Part shown: positions 1 to 4,531 of the stretch, piece after piece
How positions within the stretch are numbered: the stretch's first letter is position 1
Layout of the letters: the number at the start of each line of letters is the position of its first letter
Assembly: GCA_004562915.1 (NCBI GenBank)
Contig: SFQZ01000194.1
Coordinates: 1-6,512, forward strand
DNA: 6,512 bases
Direction of reading: 5' to 3'
Source: a bacterium
Lineage (GTDB): Bacteria > Bacillota_A > Clostridia > Lachnospirales > Lachnospiraceae
Translations under genes and position numbers: made by a program
Notes under the pieces: generated by a model
What the model was told of the DNA's origin: nothing
The model's input: the letters and a program-made list of their open reading frames with translations, nothing else
The model's database searches: none

Positions 1-2
1 TT

Positions 3-251
3 CAAAAAGAAGGACAGGGAGATATTTGGGTAGACTCGAAAGAGCCTGCTTTTTTTGTGGTAAAAGGTACTCCGAATCTCAAATTTGCATGGGAAGTCAA
101 AGTGAAACAGAAGGGGTATGAATATGAGCGGTTGGAGACGTTCGAACGAGAAGAACAGCCGCAAGAAATTGATTATGAAACAGAGTACATGAAGGAAATT
201 AATCAGATAATCACGGAACAAGAGGATGTGCTATATAGTACAGATAAATGA
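3..251 (+). CDS. C-terminal fragment of a phage tail structural protein
   Basis: The reading frame is open from the left edge of the window (first full codon at base 3) to the TGA at 249-251, so the true start lies upstream. The visible 82 or so residues begin QKEGQGDIWVDSKEPAFFVV and continue with a beta-type stretch (KGTPNLKFAWEVKVKQKGYEYERLE), followed by an acidic tail rich in Glu. This ending resembles the C-terminus of large tail or baseplate proteins in Clostridia prophages; that is recall, not a search result. A GTG at 57 could be taken as a start, but the open frame upstream with matching residues argues against it. The stop codon overlaps an ATG at 248, although the next gene probably starts at 281. 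Confidence 0.6.
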   Translation, partial: QKEGQGDIWVDSKEPAFFVVKGTPNLKFAWEVKVKQKGYEYERLETFEREEQPQEIDYETEYMKEINQIITEQEDVLYSTDK

Positions 252-280
252 TTTCACAACCAGAACAGGAGGAATATCGC

Positions 281-490
281 ATGTCACAGACAATTAATCA
301 ACTTAGCAGCTTCATGGTTCTCAGCATAGATGGCGGTGACCGGGTGAGCTACACATACAATGAAATCAACTCAGATACCGGAGAGCCTATCAGCACCAAT
401 AATAAGAAAAACTTTTATGCTGTAGATACCGAACTTCATGGGCATATTGAAGCAATCCGGGATTATATCAGAGAAAATAAACTGGAGTAA
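281..490 (+). CDS. Small conserved phage tail-region protein (69 aa), function unknown
   Basis: A 69-residue protein with the central motif VLSIDGGDRVSYTYNEI and a C-terminal amphipathic helix (HIEAIRDYIRENKLE). I chose the ATG at 281 because a full AGGAGG lies at 267-272, 8 nt upstream. An in-frame ATG at 248 overlaps the previous stop codon but has no such site. Similar small proteins sit between the big tail protein and the fibre genes in Lachnospiraceae prophages (recall). No catalytic motif or membrane segment is visible. It may be a tail assembly or structural accessory protein, but nothing in the sequence proves that. Confidence 0.7.
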   Translation: MSQTINQLSSFMVLSIDGGDRVSYTYNEINSDTGEPISTNNKKNFYAVDTELHGHIEAIRDYIRENKLE

Positions 491-540
491 GAGTCTGGTA
501 TTACTACTATCAAAAAAGTATATAGGAAGGTTGATGAGAC

Positions 541-984
541 ATGCCCGTATTAGAATTTTGTGTAAAAGGACAATGCATTGAAAGAATTGACAATAATACA
601 CCAGTAGCTAAAAGCAGGAATTATTTCAACGCCCATTTTGATTTCTTGACGGATGAGTGGCAGGGAACAAAAACAGCATTGTTTGTTCTTGGGAGTTATA
701 AAAAATCTCAGATCATTGATGTATATGGGAATTGTGAAGTTCCATGGGAATTTTTTGACACGGAGCAAGATGCAATTGGAAAAGTATCTGTCTATTGCGG
801 GGATCTGGTTACCGCAAATCAGGCATATGTGACTATTAAGAAATCCGGATATGTAAAATCAGATGCATCAACACCTCCGACTCCAGATGTATATCAACAA
901 ATCATAGAAAAGCTGGATTCCATGTCTCTGGAAAATGTAGATGAGATTAATGGTGGAACGTTCAGTGATTGGAAGGAAAAATAA
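541..984 (+). CDS. Baseplate/tail accessory protein with N-terminal beta domain
   Basis: 147 residues. Residues 1-105 look like an all-beta domain: VLEFCVKGQCIERIDN at the start, then AHFDFLTDEWQGTKTALFVLG, the motif CEVPWE at 65-70, and SVYCGDLVTANQAYVTIKKSGY. A Pro-rich linker (STPPTPDVY, 110-118) follows, then a helical tail beginning QQIIEKLDSM. This order matches the short N-terminal attachment domain common at the base of tail fibres and baseplate upper proteins in Firmicutes phages. The likely role is anchoring fibres to the baseplate (inference). The ribosome site GGAAGG at 525-530 lies 10 nt before the ATG. The gene ends 2 nt before the next start codon, consistent with one operon. 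Confidence 0.65.
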   Translation: MPVLEFCVKGQCIERIDNNTPVAKSRNYFNAHFDFLTDEWQGTKTALFVLGSYKKSQIIDVYGNCEVPWEFFDTEQDAIGKVSVYCGDLVTANQAYVTIKKSGYVKSDASTPPTPDVYQQIIEKLDSMSLENVDEINGGTFSDWKEK

Positions 985-986
985 TT

Positions 987-2165
987 ATGGCTATATTTAA
1001 TGGCACCATTCGAGTGCGGAGAGGACTGGAATCTGACTTTGATGAGTCAAAAATGGTTTCAGGGGAATTGGCGATTGCTACAGACAAACCAGTTATATGG
1101 TTTTGCTGGAAAGATGGAACGGCTGCAAAAATTGAAGGAACCGTAACATCAGAAACACTGAAAAAATATTTTGATGAATGGAATGGCGATAGTAATATTT
1201 TGATTGATGAAACCTTGTCAAAAACAGGACAGGCAGCGGATGCAAAAGTTACAGGAGATAAATTTAATGAACTAGCAAGTGATATTGAAAATATAGGAAA
1301 TCCTACCGATGAGCAGATATCAAATGCTGTAAATAGCTATATGGACAATAATCCAATAACGATTACTGAGACTGACCCGACCGTTCCAGAATGGGCGAAA
1401 CAGCCACAGAAGCCGACCTACACGGCATCAGAAGTCGGTGCAGAAGCCTCCGGGACAGCAGATGGTAAAGTATCAGCCCATAACACGGCAGGAGATGCCC
1501 ACAATGATATCCGGGAACTGATATCCGGGCTGACACAGCGATTAAATGCGCTGGCAGACAGCGACGATACCACACTTGACCAGATGAGTGAAATTGTGGC
1601 GTATATCAAGTCCAACAAGAGTCTGATTGATGCCATTACAACCAGTAAGGTAAGTGTATCAGATATTATTGATAATCTGACTACGAACGTATCAAATAAG
1701 CCTTTGTCGGCAGCTCAGGGTGTTGCACTTAAGGCTTTGATTGATGGGATTATCATTCCGGAAAAACTTCCGAATCCCCAGAAACTAACATTTGCCGGTG
1801 CGGTTACTGCGGAATATGATGGTTCCGGTGCAGTCACAGTAACCATCCCGGAGGGTTCTGGAGGTTCCGGTGGCACTGTGAGAATCGAAAAAGGAAGCAC
1901 TGACACATCAGTGGAACTGGAACCAAATAAGTTATATGTTTTCCCGGAGATGGAAGAGCTCACTCTTACATTTGCGGAACCTTCTGACACCGGAATTGCA
2001 AACGAGTATCATGTTGTATTTCAGTCAGGAGAAACAGCCACGACACTGAGTCTTCCAGATACAATCAAGATTCCGTCTGGTTTCACAGTGGATGCGAATA
2101 AGATCTATGAGATCAGTATCATGGAAGGTTGTCTGTGTGCACAGAACTGGGGGGTGACGGCATGA
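987..2165 (+). CDS. Tail fibre protein
   Basis: 392 residues. The N-terminus (MAIFNGTIRVRRGLESDF... to about residue 50) is a typical attachment domain. Residues about 50-250 are a fibrous shaft with repeated short beta/helix units, including a TASEVGAEA-type segment, DDTTLDQMSEIVAYIKSNKS and SNKPLSAAQGVALKALID. A Gly/Ser linker (GSGGSGG) near residues 289-295 leads to a C-terminal beta domain of about 95 residues (YVFPEMEELTLTFAEP ... IYEISIMEGCLCAQNWGVTA). I chose ATG 987 because AAGGA at 973-977 is well spaced; a TTG at 969 would put that site inside the gene. The stop overlaps the ATG at 2162 (ATGA), so the small tip protein that follows is probably translated by coupling. The product is expected at the tail tip, contacting the cell surface. 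Confidence 0.8.
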   Translation: MAIFNGTIRVRRGLESDFDESKMVSGELAIATDKPVIWFCWKDGTAAKIEGTVTSETLKKYFDEWNGDSNILIDETLSKTGQAADAKVTGDKFNELASDIENIGNPTDEQISNAVNSYMDNNPITITETDPTVPEWAKQPQKPTYTASEVGAEASGTADGKVSAHNTAGDAHNDIRELISGLTQRLNALADSDDTTLDQMSEIVAYIKSNKSLIDAITTSKVSVSDIIDNLTTNVSNKPLSAAQGVALKALIDGIIIPEKLPNPQKLTFAGAVTAEYDGSGAVTVTIPEGSGGSGGTVRIEKGSTDTSVELEPNKLYVFPEMEELTLTFAEPSDTGIANEYHVVFQSGETATTLSLPDTIKIPSGFTVDANKIYEISIMEGCLCAQNWGVTA

Positions 2166-2536
2166 GACGAAGAGTATTAGGAAATATTGTATCTGAGAAT
2201 TTGCACAATCCAGAAACAGATATTTCTGATGTATATCTGAGAAACGGTACAGAATCTACCTATAGTGGATGGTCTGCAACTGATTGGATTCCAGTGAGAA
2301 CGGGAACATATCTTTTGACAGCGCCAACAATTGGTTTTGCTAGTGGGGCTATTATTACTAATAGATATAATGTACTATACGATATCGACAAAACCAGGAT
2401 TATGGATTTTGCGTTTGCCAGTGATCCAAATGGAACAGATGCCATTTTAACTGTTCCGGATGGAATTTATTGGGTTAGATTTTCAGGCGCAACTAACAGT
2501 ATAACTGATTTGGAAGTGTACAGACTGGAGGATTGA
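2162..2536 (+). CDS. Small tail-tip / receptor-binding-like protein (repeat-free cassette)
   Basis: 124 residues starting MRRRVLGNIVSENL, then a beta-rich domain with the pattern WIPVRTGTYLLTAP (about 44-57) and LTVPDGIYWVRFSG (about 95-108). The GTY...VP-G-Y-x-RFS pattern recurs in small carbohydrate-binding-like domains of phage baseplates and fibres (recall). I preferred ATG 2162 over the in-frame start at 2129, because 2162 overlaps the stop of the fibre gene as ATGA and has a G-rich ribosome site at 2149-2154. It is the only tip gene here without a tandem repeat before it, so it should be made constitutively with the fibre. It shares the Arg-rich MRRR start with the cassette genes at 2660 and 3282, suggesting a common mode of attachment. 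Confidence 0.65.
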   Translation: MRRRVLGNIVSENLHNPETDISDVYLRNGTESTYSGWSATDWIPVRTGTYLLTAPTIGFASGAIITNRYNVLYDIDKTRIMDFAFASDPNGTDAILTVPDGIYWVRFSGATNSITDLEVYRLED

Positions 2537-2560
2537 CATGAAAAAAATAAGAAGTAAAAT
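2533..2560 (+). promoter_or_regulatory. Promoter-like element of repeat cassette 1
   Basis: TTGACA at 2533-2538 and TAAAAT at 2555-2560, separated by 16 nt, close to the sigma-70/SigA consensus. The predicted transcript start (about 2566-2568) falls at the first repeat unit, which begins at 2565. The same geometry occurs at cassettes 2 and 3, which makes chance less likely. The element overlaps the stop of the upstream gene and the start codon of the leader ORF. It is untested; the bases could also be maintained as coding or ribosome-site sequence. Confidence 0.5.
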
Positions 2561-2621
2561 CTTGACATACATACATACATACATACATACATACATACAT
2601 ACATACATACATACAGGATAA
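2538..2621 (+). CDS. Cassette 1 leader ORF running through the (ACAT)n repeat, currently out of frame
   Basis: A 27-codon ORF beginning MKKIRSKILT, followed by repeats of TYIH encoded by the tetranucleotide tract. GGAGG at 2527-2531 lies 6 nt before the ATG, a strong ribosome site, and the ATG follows the previous stop by 1 nt. In the present frame it ends at TAA 2619-2621. With one ACAT unit fewer (or two more), the frame would instead run through the hairpin at 2636-2650 and stop at TGA 2656-2658, one base before the ATG of the next gene. That would be a 38-codon leader placed for reinitiation. The peptide itself may have no function beyond gating the next gene (inference). Confidence 0.55.
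   Translation: MKKIRSKILTYIHTYIHTYIHTYIHTG
2565..2615 (+). repeat. Simple-sequence repeat (ACAT)12 plus ACA
   Basis: Twelve perfect tandem copies of ACAT (2565-2612) followed by a partial ACA, 51 nt in all with no interruption. The unit is not a multiple of three, so gain or loss of a unit shifts any reading frame crossing it. All four codons generated (ACA, TAC, ATA, CAT) are sense codons in every frame. Perfect tracts of this length are prone to slipped-strand mispairing, as known for tetranucleotide contingency loci of Haemophilus. Confidence 0.97.
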
Positions 2622-2635
2622 TCTAAACTTTTCTT

Positions 2636-2670
2636 CCTGTCTGAGACAGGCGGTGTGAGATGTTACACCG
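2636..2670 (+). promoter_or_regulatory. Two adjacent RNA hairpins around the start of the cassette 1 gene
   Basis: The first is CCTGTC-TGA-GACAGG (2636-2650), a perfect 6-bp stem with a 3-nt loop. The second, immediately adjacent, is CGGTGT-GAGATGTT-ACACCG (2651-2670), a 6-bp stem whose 8-nt loop contains the start codon ATG 2660-2662. There is no T-run, so they do not look like a terminator. They could mask translation initiation unless a ribosome arrives from the leader ORF. That role is inference; the pairing is read directly from the sequence. Confidence 0.55.
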
Positions 2671-3124
2671 TAGGATGATGTTATTAGGACAGGGGAAGGA
2701 AGAAGAGATGAGTTGGAAGGAAGTAAAGACGGTATATGCGGAAAATGACGGTGACGTTCTTTTTGTAGATGGATTTGAAGCTGAAAGAATCCGAATCACA
2801 GCTATGGTAGGAGCAACCACTGATAATACTGGACTCAGGTTTTCTGTTAGCGAAGATCAGTATGACAAATTTTTTAATGCAGGGCAATTTGTATCAACAG
2901 TATTAATGCCTTTGATGTTTGAAGTAGCGGTTATAGATGGGTATACATTAACAACTCCGCTTACGCCTCCTAAAAGTGTGATTTCACCAAATGTAACAAG
3001 TTCAGTCTATTGCGGAGGGTGCAGTTTGCCATCTGGAGAACAAATTATGAAGAGATTCCGCATTAGTTCCGCAAATGACAAATTAATTGCCGGTTCATGG
3101 ATGAAAGTAGAAGCATGGAAATAG
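2660..3124 (+). CDS. Small tail-tip / receptor-binding-like protein, repeat cassette 1
   Basis: 154 residues. A Met/Arg-rich start (MLHRRMMLLGQGKEEEMSWK) leads to a beta-rich domain of about 130 residues ending FRISSANDKLIAGSWMKVEAWK. The basic start, acidic EEE spacer and SWKEVK resemble the 3282 gene (MMRRRLMMAMGMEEDEVKEW), so the two are probably divergent paralogues or modules of the same type. No signal peptide or enzyme motif is visible. There is no convincing ribosome site before ATG 2660, and the ATG lies in a hairpin loop. Translation may therefore depend on the upstream leader ORF, which in the present repeat length stops 39 nt too early. An alternative start at ATG 2708 (MSWKEVK) lies behind GGAAGGAAGAAGAG and could give some repeat-independent expression. 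Confidence 0.6.
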   Translation: MLHRRMMLLGQGKEEEMSWKEVKTVYAENDGDVLFVDGFEAERIRITAMVGATTDNTGLRFSVSEDQYDKFFNAGQFVSTVLMPLMFEVAVIDGYTLTTPLTPPKSVISPNVTSSVYCGGCSLPSGEQIMKRFRISSANDKLIAGSWMKVEAWK

Positions 3125-3128
3125 GAGG

Positions 3129-3157
3129 TTGACAGATAGAATGAGCAAAAGTACAAT
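3129..3157 (+). promoter_or_regulatory. Promoter-like element of repeat cassette 2
   Basis: TTGACA at 3129-3134 and TACAAT at 3152-3157 with a 17-nt spacer, a near-consensus vegetative promoter. The repeat begins at 3162, exactly 4 nt after the -10 box, as in the other two cassettes. The stretch AGTACAATCCTGACA (3150-3164) matches AGTAAAATCTTGACA of cassette 1 (2553-2567) at 13 of 15 positions. Confidence 0.52.
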
Positions 3158-3224
3158 CCTGACAGCACAGCACAGCACAGCACAGCACAGCACAGCACAG
3201 CACAGCACAGCACAGCACGCTTGA
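3141..3224 (+). CDS. Cassette 2 leader ORF running through the (ACAGC)n repeat, currently out of frame
   Basis: A 27-codon ORF: MSKSTILT, then TAQHS-type repeats, ending at TGA 3222-3224 inside the left arm of the terminator hairpin. AGGAGG at 3123-3128 lies 12 nt before the ATG, a rather long spacing. With one more ACAGC unit (or two fewer), the frame would read through the whole hairpin as DRRINSGSRQAFFRGIGVFL and stop at TGA 3283-3285. That TGA overlaps the ATG at 3282, giving a 49-codon leader coupled to the next gene. The third frame stops at TAA 3233-3235 in the hairpin loop. Confidence 0.55.
   Translation: MSKSTILTAQHSTAQHSTAQHSTAQHA
3162..3218 (+). repeat. Simple-sequence repeat (ACAGC)11 plus AC
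   Basis: Eleven perfect pentanucleotide copies (3162-3216) plus AC, 57 nt uninterrupted. The five codons produced (ACA, GCA, CAG, CAC, AGC) are all sense, and because 5 is coprime to 3 every frame yields the same periodic peptide. Only the junction downstream therefore decides the outcome of a length change. The final C is also the first base of the terminator stem. Confidence 0.97.
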
Positions 3225-3261
3225 CCGCCGCATAAATTCCGGTAGCCGTCAAGCGTTTTTT
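3218..3261 (+). terminator. Intrinsic terminator between repeat and gene in cassette 2
   Basis: Perfect 8-bp stem CGCTTGAC (3218-3225) with GTCAAGCG (3248-3255), followed directly by six T (3256-3261). The 22-nt loop can form a further short CCG/CGG pairing. The hairpin lies after the repeat and before the gene at 3282. A transcript starting at the cassette promoter would end after about 95 nt unless translation or a factor prevents hairpin formation. It may alternatively be an ordinary terminator for upstream transcription. Confidence 0.75.
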
Positions 3262-3281
3262 CGTGGAATCGGGGTGTTTTT

Positions 3282-3836
3282 ATGAGCTCCCTGATGATGA
3301 GAAGAAGATTAATGATGGCTATGGGAATGGAGGAAGATGAAGTGAAAGAATGGAAAGTGTTATTAGATAAAACAGTAGAAGATAACAGTATATCTTATTA
3401 CACAGCAGATGCGCAAAGTTGTAAAGAGTTTTATGTTTCGGTGTTCTTTGCAAATGATGAAGAATTTGAAAGTACAATAAATGGGCGCGTTGGAATTAAT
3501 GTGACCGGTTCTCCGTGGAATACAGGAATTAATGTAAGCGGAAATATAACTAATCTTGCTTATGCATCAGGAGGGCTCAACAATAAAGTGGTTGTTTTTG
3601 GGTTTGAAGTAGCAAATGGGATTATTATTCCTACGCGAATGTTTACTTCTATTAATTCTGGTGCAAGTTCAGATGTATTAATGCATTCAGGGGCATATGT
3701 ACCATTTGCAATTATACGTTCTAGTGATAACAATTCGCTTTCATATAAAAAAGTAGATGAAGTTCAAAATATATCAGTAGGAAGTTATACGAAATACTTC
3801 GGAGTCGGTTCTAAAATACTAATATTAGGCAGATAA
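3282..3836 (+). CDS. Small tail-tip / receptor-binding-like protein, repeat cassette 2
   Basis: 184 residues: an Arg/Met-rich start (MSSLMMRRRLMMAMG), an acidic spacer (MEEDEVKEW), then a Gly/Asn-rich beta domain ending YTKYFGVGSKILILGR. The closing FGVGSKILILGR pattern is typical of jelly-roll-like tips at the end of small phage tail proteins (recall), and resembles AGSWMKVEAWK at the end of the 2660 gene. Start ATG 3282 is preceded by GGGGTG (3271-3276) and a 5-nt spacer, the same arrangement as at the 2162 gene. The codon use is visibly more AT-rich than that of the fibre gene, as expected for an exchanged tip module. A terminator lies directly upstream, so expression probably depends on antitermination or read-through. 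Confidence 0.62.
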   Translation: MSSLMMRRRLMMAMGMEEDEVKEWKVLLDKTVEDNSISYYTADAQSCKEFYVSVFFANDEEFESTINGRVGINVTGSPWNTGINVSGNITNLAYASGGLNNKVVVFGFEVANGIIIPTRMFTSINSGASSDVLMHSGAYVPFAIIRSSDNNSLSYKKVDEVQNISVGSYTKYFGVGSKILILGR

Positions 3837-3839
3837 CAC

Positions 3840-3868
3840 TTGACACAGAGAGGAGACAAAAATAAAAT
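3840..3868 (+). promoter_or_regulatory. Promoter-like element of repeat cassette 3
   Basis: TTGACA at 3840-3845 and TAAAAT at 3863-3868 with a 17-nt spacer. The repeat starts at 3873, exactly 4 nt after the -10 box. The -10 box overlaps the leader start codon (3867-3869). RNA made from this promoter would lack that ATG, while read-through RNA from upstream would include it. Confidence 0.52.
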
Positions 3869-3959
3869 GCTGAGAGCAGAGCAGAGCAGAGCAGAGCAGA
3901 GCAGAGCAGAGCAGAGCAGAGCAGAGCAGAGCAGAGCAGAGCAGAGCAGAGCAAAATAG
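3867..3959 (+). CDS. 5' part of the phase-variable cassette 3 gene, currently frame-shifted
   Basis: ATG CTG followed at once by the (AGAGC) tract, giving ML then RAEQS repeats, ending at TAG 3957-3959 (30 codons) in the present 16-unit state. AGGAG at 3851-3855 lies 11 nt before the ATG. If the tract had 15 (or 18) units, the frame would continue as KIADDNLIDMEAYSIV into the domain ending at 4222. With 15 units that makes a 116-residue protein. A repeat just inside the start codon is the classical layout of a translational phase switch. The start MLR is like the MxRR starts of neighbouring tip genes. Confidence 0.65.
   Translation: MLRAEQSRAEQSRAEQSRAEQSRAEQSRAK
3873..3953 (+). repeat. Simple-sequence repeat (AGAGC)16 plus A
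   Basis: Sixteen perfect pentanucleotide copies (3873-3952) plus one A, 81 nt uninterrupted, the longest of the three tracts. Codons AGA, GCA, GAG, CAG and AGC are all sense. The encoded RAEQS repeat is strongly helix-forming. No copy carries a substitution, which suggests recent or ongoing turnover by slippage. Confidence 0.97.
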
Positions 3960-3979
3960 CAGACGATAATCTTATAGAT

Positions 3980-4222
3980 ATGGAAGCATATAGCATTGTA
4001 ACGTCTGGACGGTACTATCAAATGATTAATGTTGATATCTCAAAAACATATTACACTTATGAAATTTATTATTTTGTTTGTTACAACAGTTTCGATGCTA
4101 ATTTAGGATTGGGAACCATAGATGATTATGGGAAAGTTACTTTTAAAGATGGCACTGTAAAAATTAATATAGCAATAAATGCTGGAAGAAATCCATATTT
4201 CGGACTAACGCAAAGGGGTTGA
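3980..4222 (+). CDS. Body of the cassette 3 tail-tip domain, separated from its start by the repeat frame
   Basis: 80 residues from ATG 3980, rich in Tyr, Ile and Asn, with a beta-type pattern (SGRYYQMINVDISKTYYTYE ... VKINIAINAGRNPYFGLTQRG). The frame is open upstream of this ATG, through KIADDNLID and the whole repeat, with no stop. The NLID just upstream resembles the ENL segment that precedes the domain in the 2162 gene, so the domain probably begins before Met 3980. No ribosome site precedes ATG 3980. It is therefore best read as the 3' part of the gene starting at 3867, expressed when the repeat restores frame, not as an independent gene. Confidence 0.6.
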   Translation: MEAYSIVTSGRYYQMINVDISKTYYTYEIYYFVCYNSFDANLGLGTIDDYGKVTFKDGTVKINIAINAGRNPYFGLTQRG

Positions 4223-4228
4223 TAATAA

Positions 4229-4531
4229 TTGTACGCAAAAATAGTAAACAATACCCCACGGTACACATCCAGACCGCCGTGGATTACATACAACGGAAAG
4301 GCGATTTTCAATGCACCGGATGAAGTTCTGGCAGAACTAGGTTACTACAAAGTTCAAGAAACCGAAATGCCAACCGATGCACCGGAGGGACAACACTATG
4401 AAAGCCATCTGGAGTACGCAGACGGTGTGGTATCACAGGCATGGAGTTTGGTGGACGATCCTGTGATTCCGGAGCCGGAACCAACCATGCAGGATTTGGT
4501 TGACGCCATTGAAAGGGGGCTTGCCACATGA
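4229..4531 (+). CDS. XkdW-like phage tail-region protein
   Basis: 100 residues starting at TTG 4229 (no in-frame ATG is near), read MYAKIVNNTPRYTSRPPWIT, with GGGG at 4215-4218 as a weak ribosome site 10 nt upstream. Features are an N-terminal strand (YAKIVNN), the segment APDEVLAELGYYKV, PEGQHYESHLEYADGVVSQAWSLVDDP, and a C-terminal helix (MQDLVDAIERGLAT). The pattern of N-x-x-LAELGY, EGxHYE and W-x-LVDDP matches the small XkdW-type proteins found after tail fibres in Clostridia prophages (family recall). The precise role is unknown. The stop overlaps the next start (ATGATGA), so the two are translationally coupled. Confidence 0.6.
   Translation: MYAKIVNNTPRYTSRPPWITYNGKAIFNAPDEVLAELGYYKVQETEMPTDAPEGQHYESHLEYADGVVSQAWSLVDDPVIPEPEPTMQDLVDAIERGLAT

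Noticed and set aside
588..593. TTGACA hexamer inside the 541-984 gene (others occur in coding DNA near 756 and 2316)
   Set aside because: No -10 box at proper spacing follows, unlike the three cassette sites.
2565..3953. CRISPR-like array
   Set aside because: The repeats are 4-5 nt perfect tandem units with no spacers between copies.
3007..4021. Minus-strand ORFs of 61-81 codons with Cys/Leu/Ala repeats (3007-3252, 3785-4021, 3811-3996)
   Set aside because: They are products of the stop-free tandem repeats read backwards, run into antisense of real genes, and lack ribosome sites.
2162..4222. Diversity-generating retroelement variable region
   Set aside because: No reverse transcriptase, no template repeat and no adenine-biased repeat pair are visible; variation here would come from repeat length.
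2162..4222. Invertible (invertase-driven) tail-fibre switch
   Set aside because: No recombinase gene and no matching inverted repeats flank the tip genes in this window.
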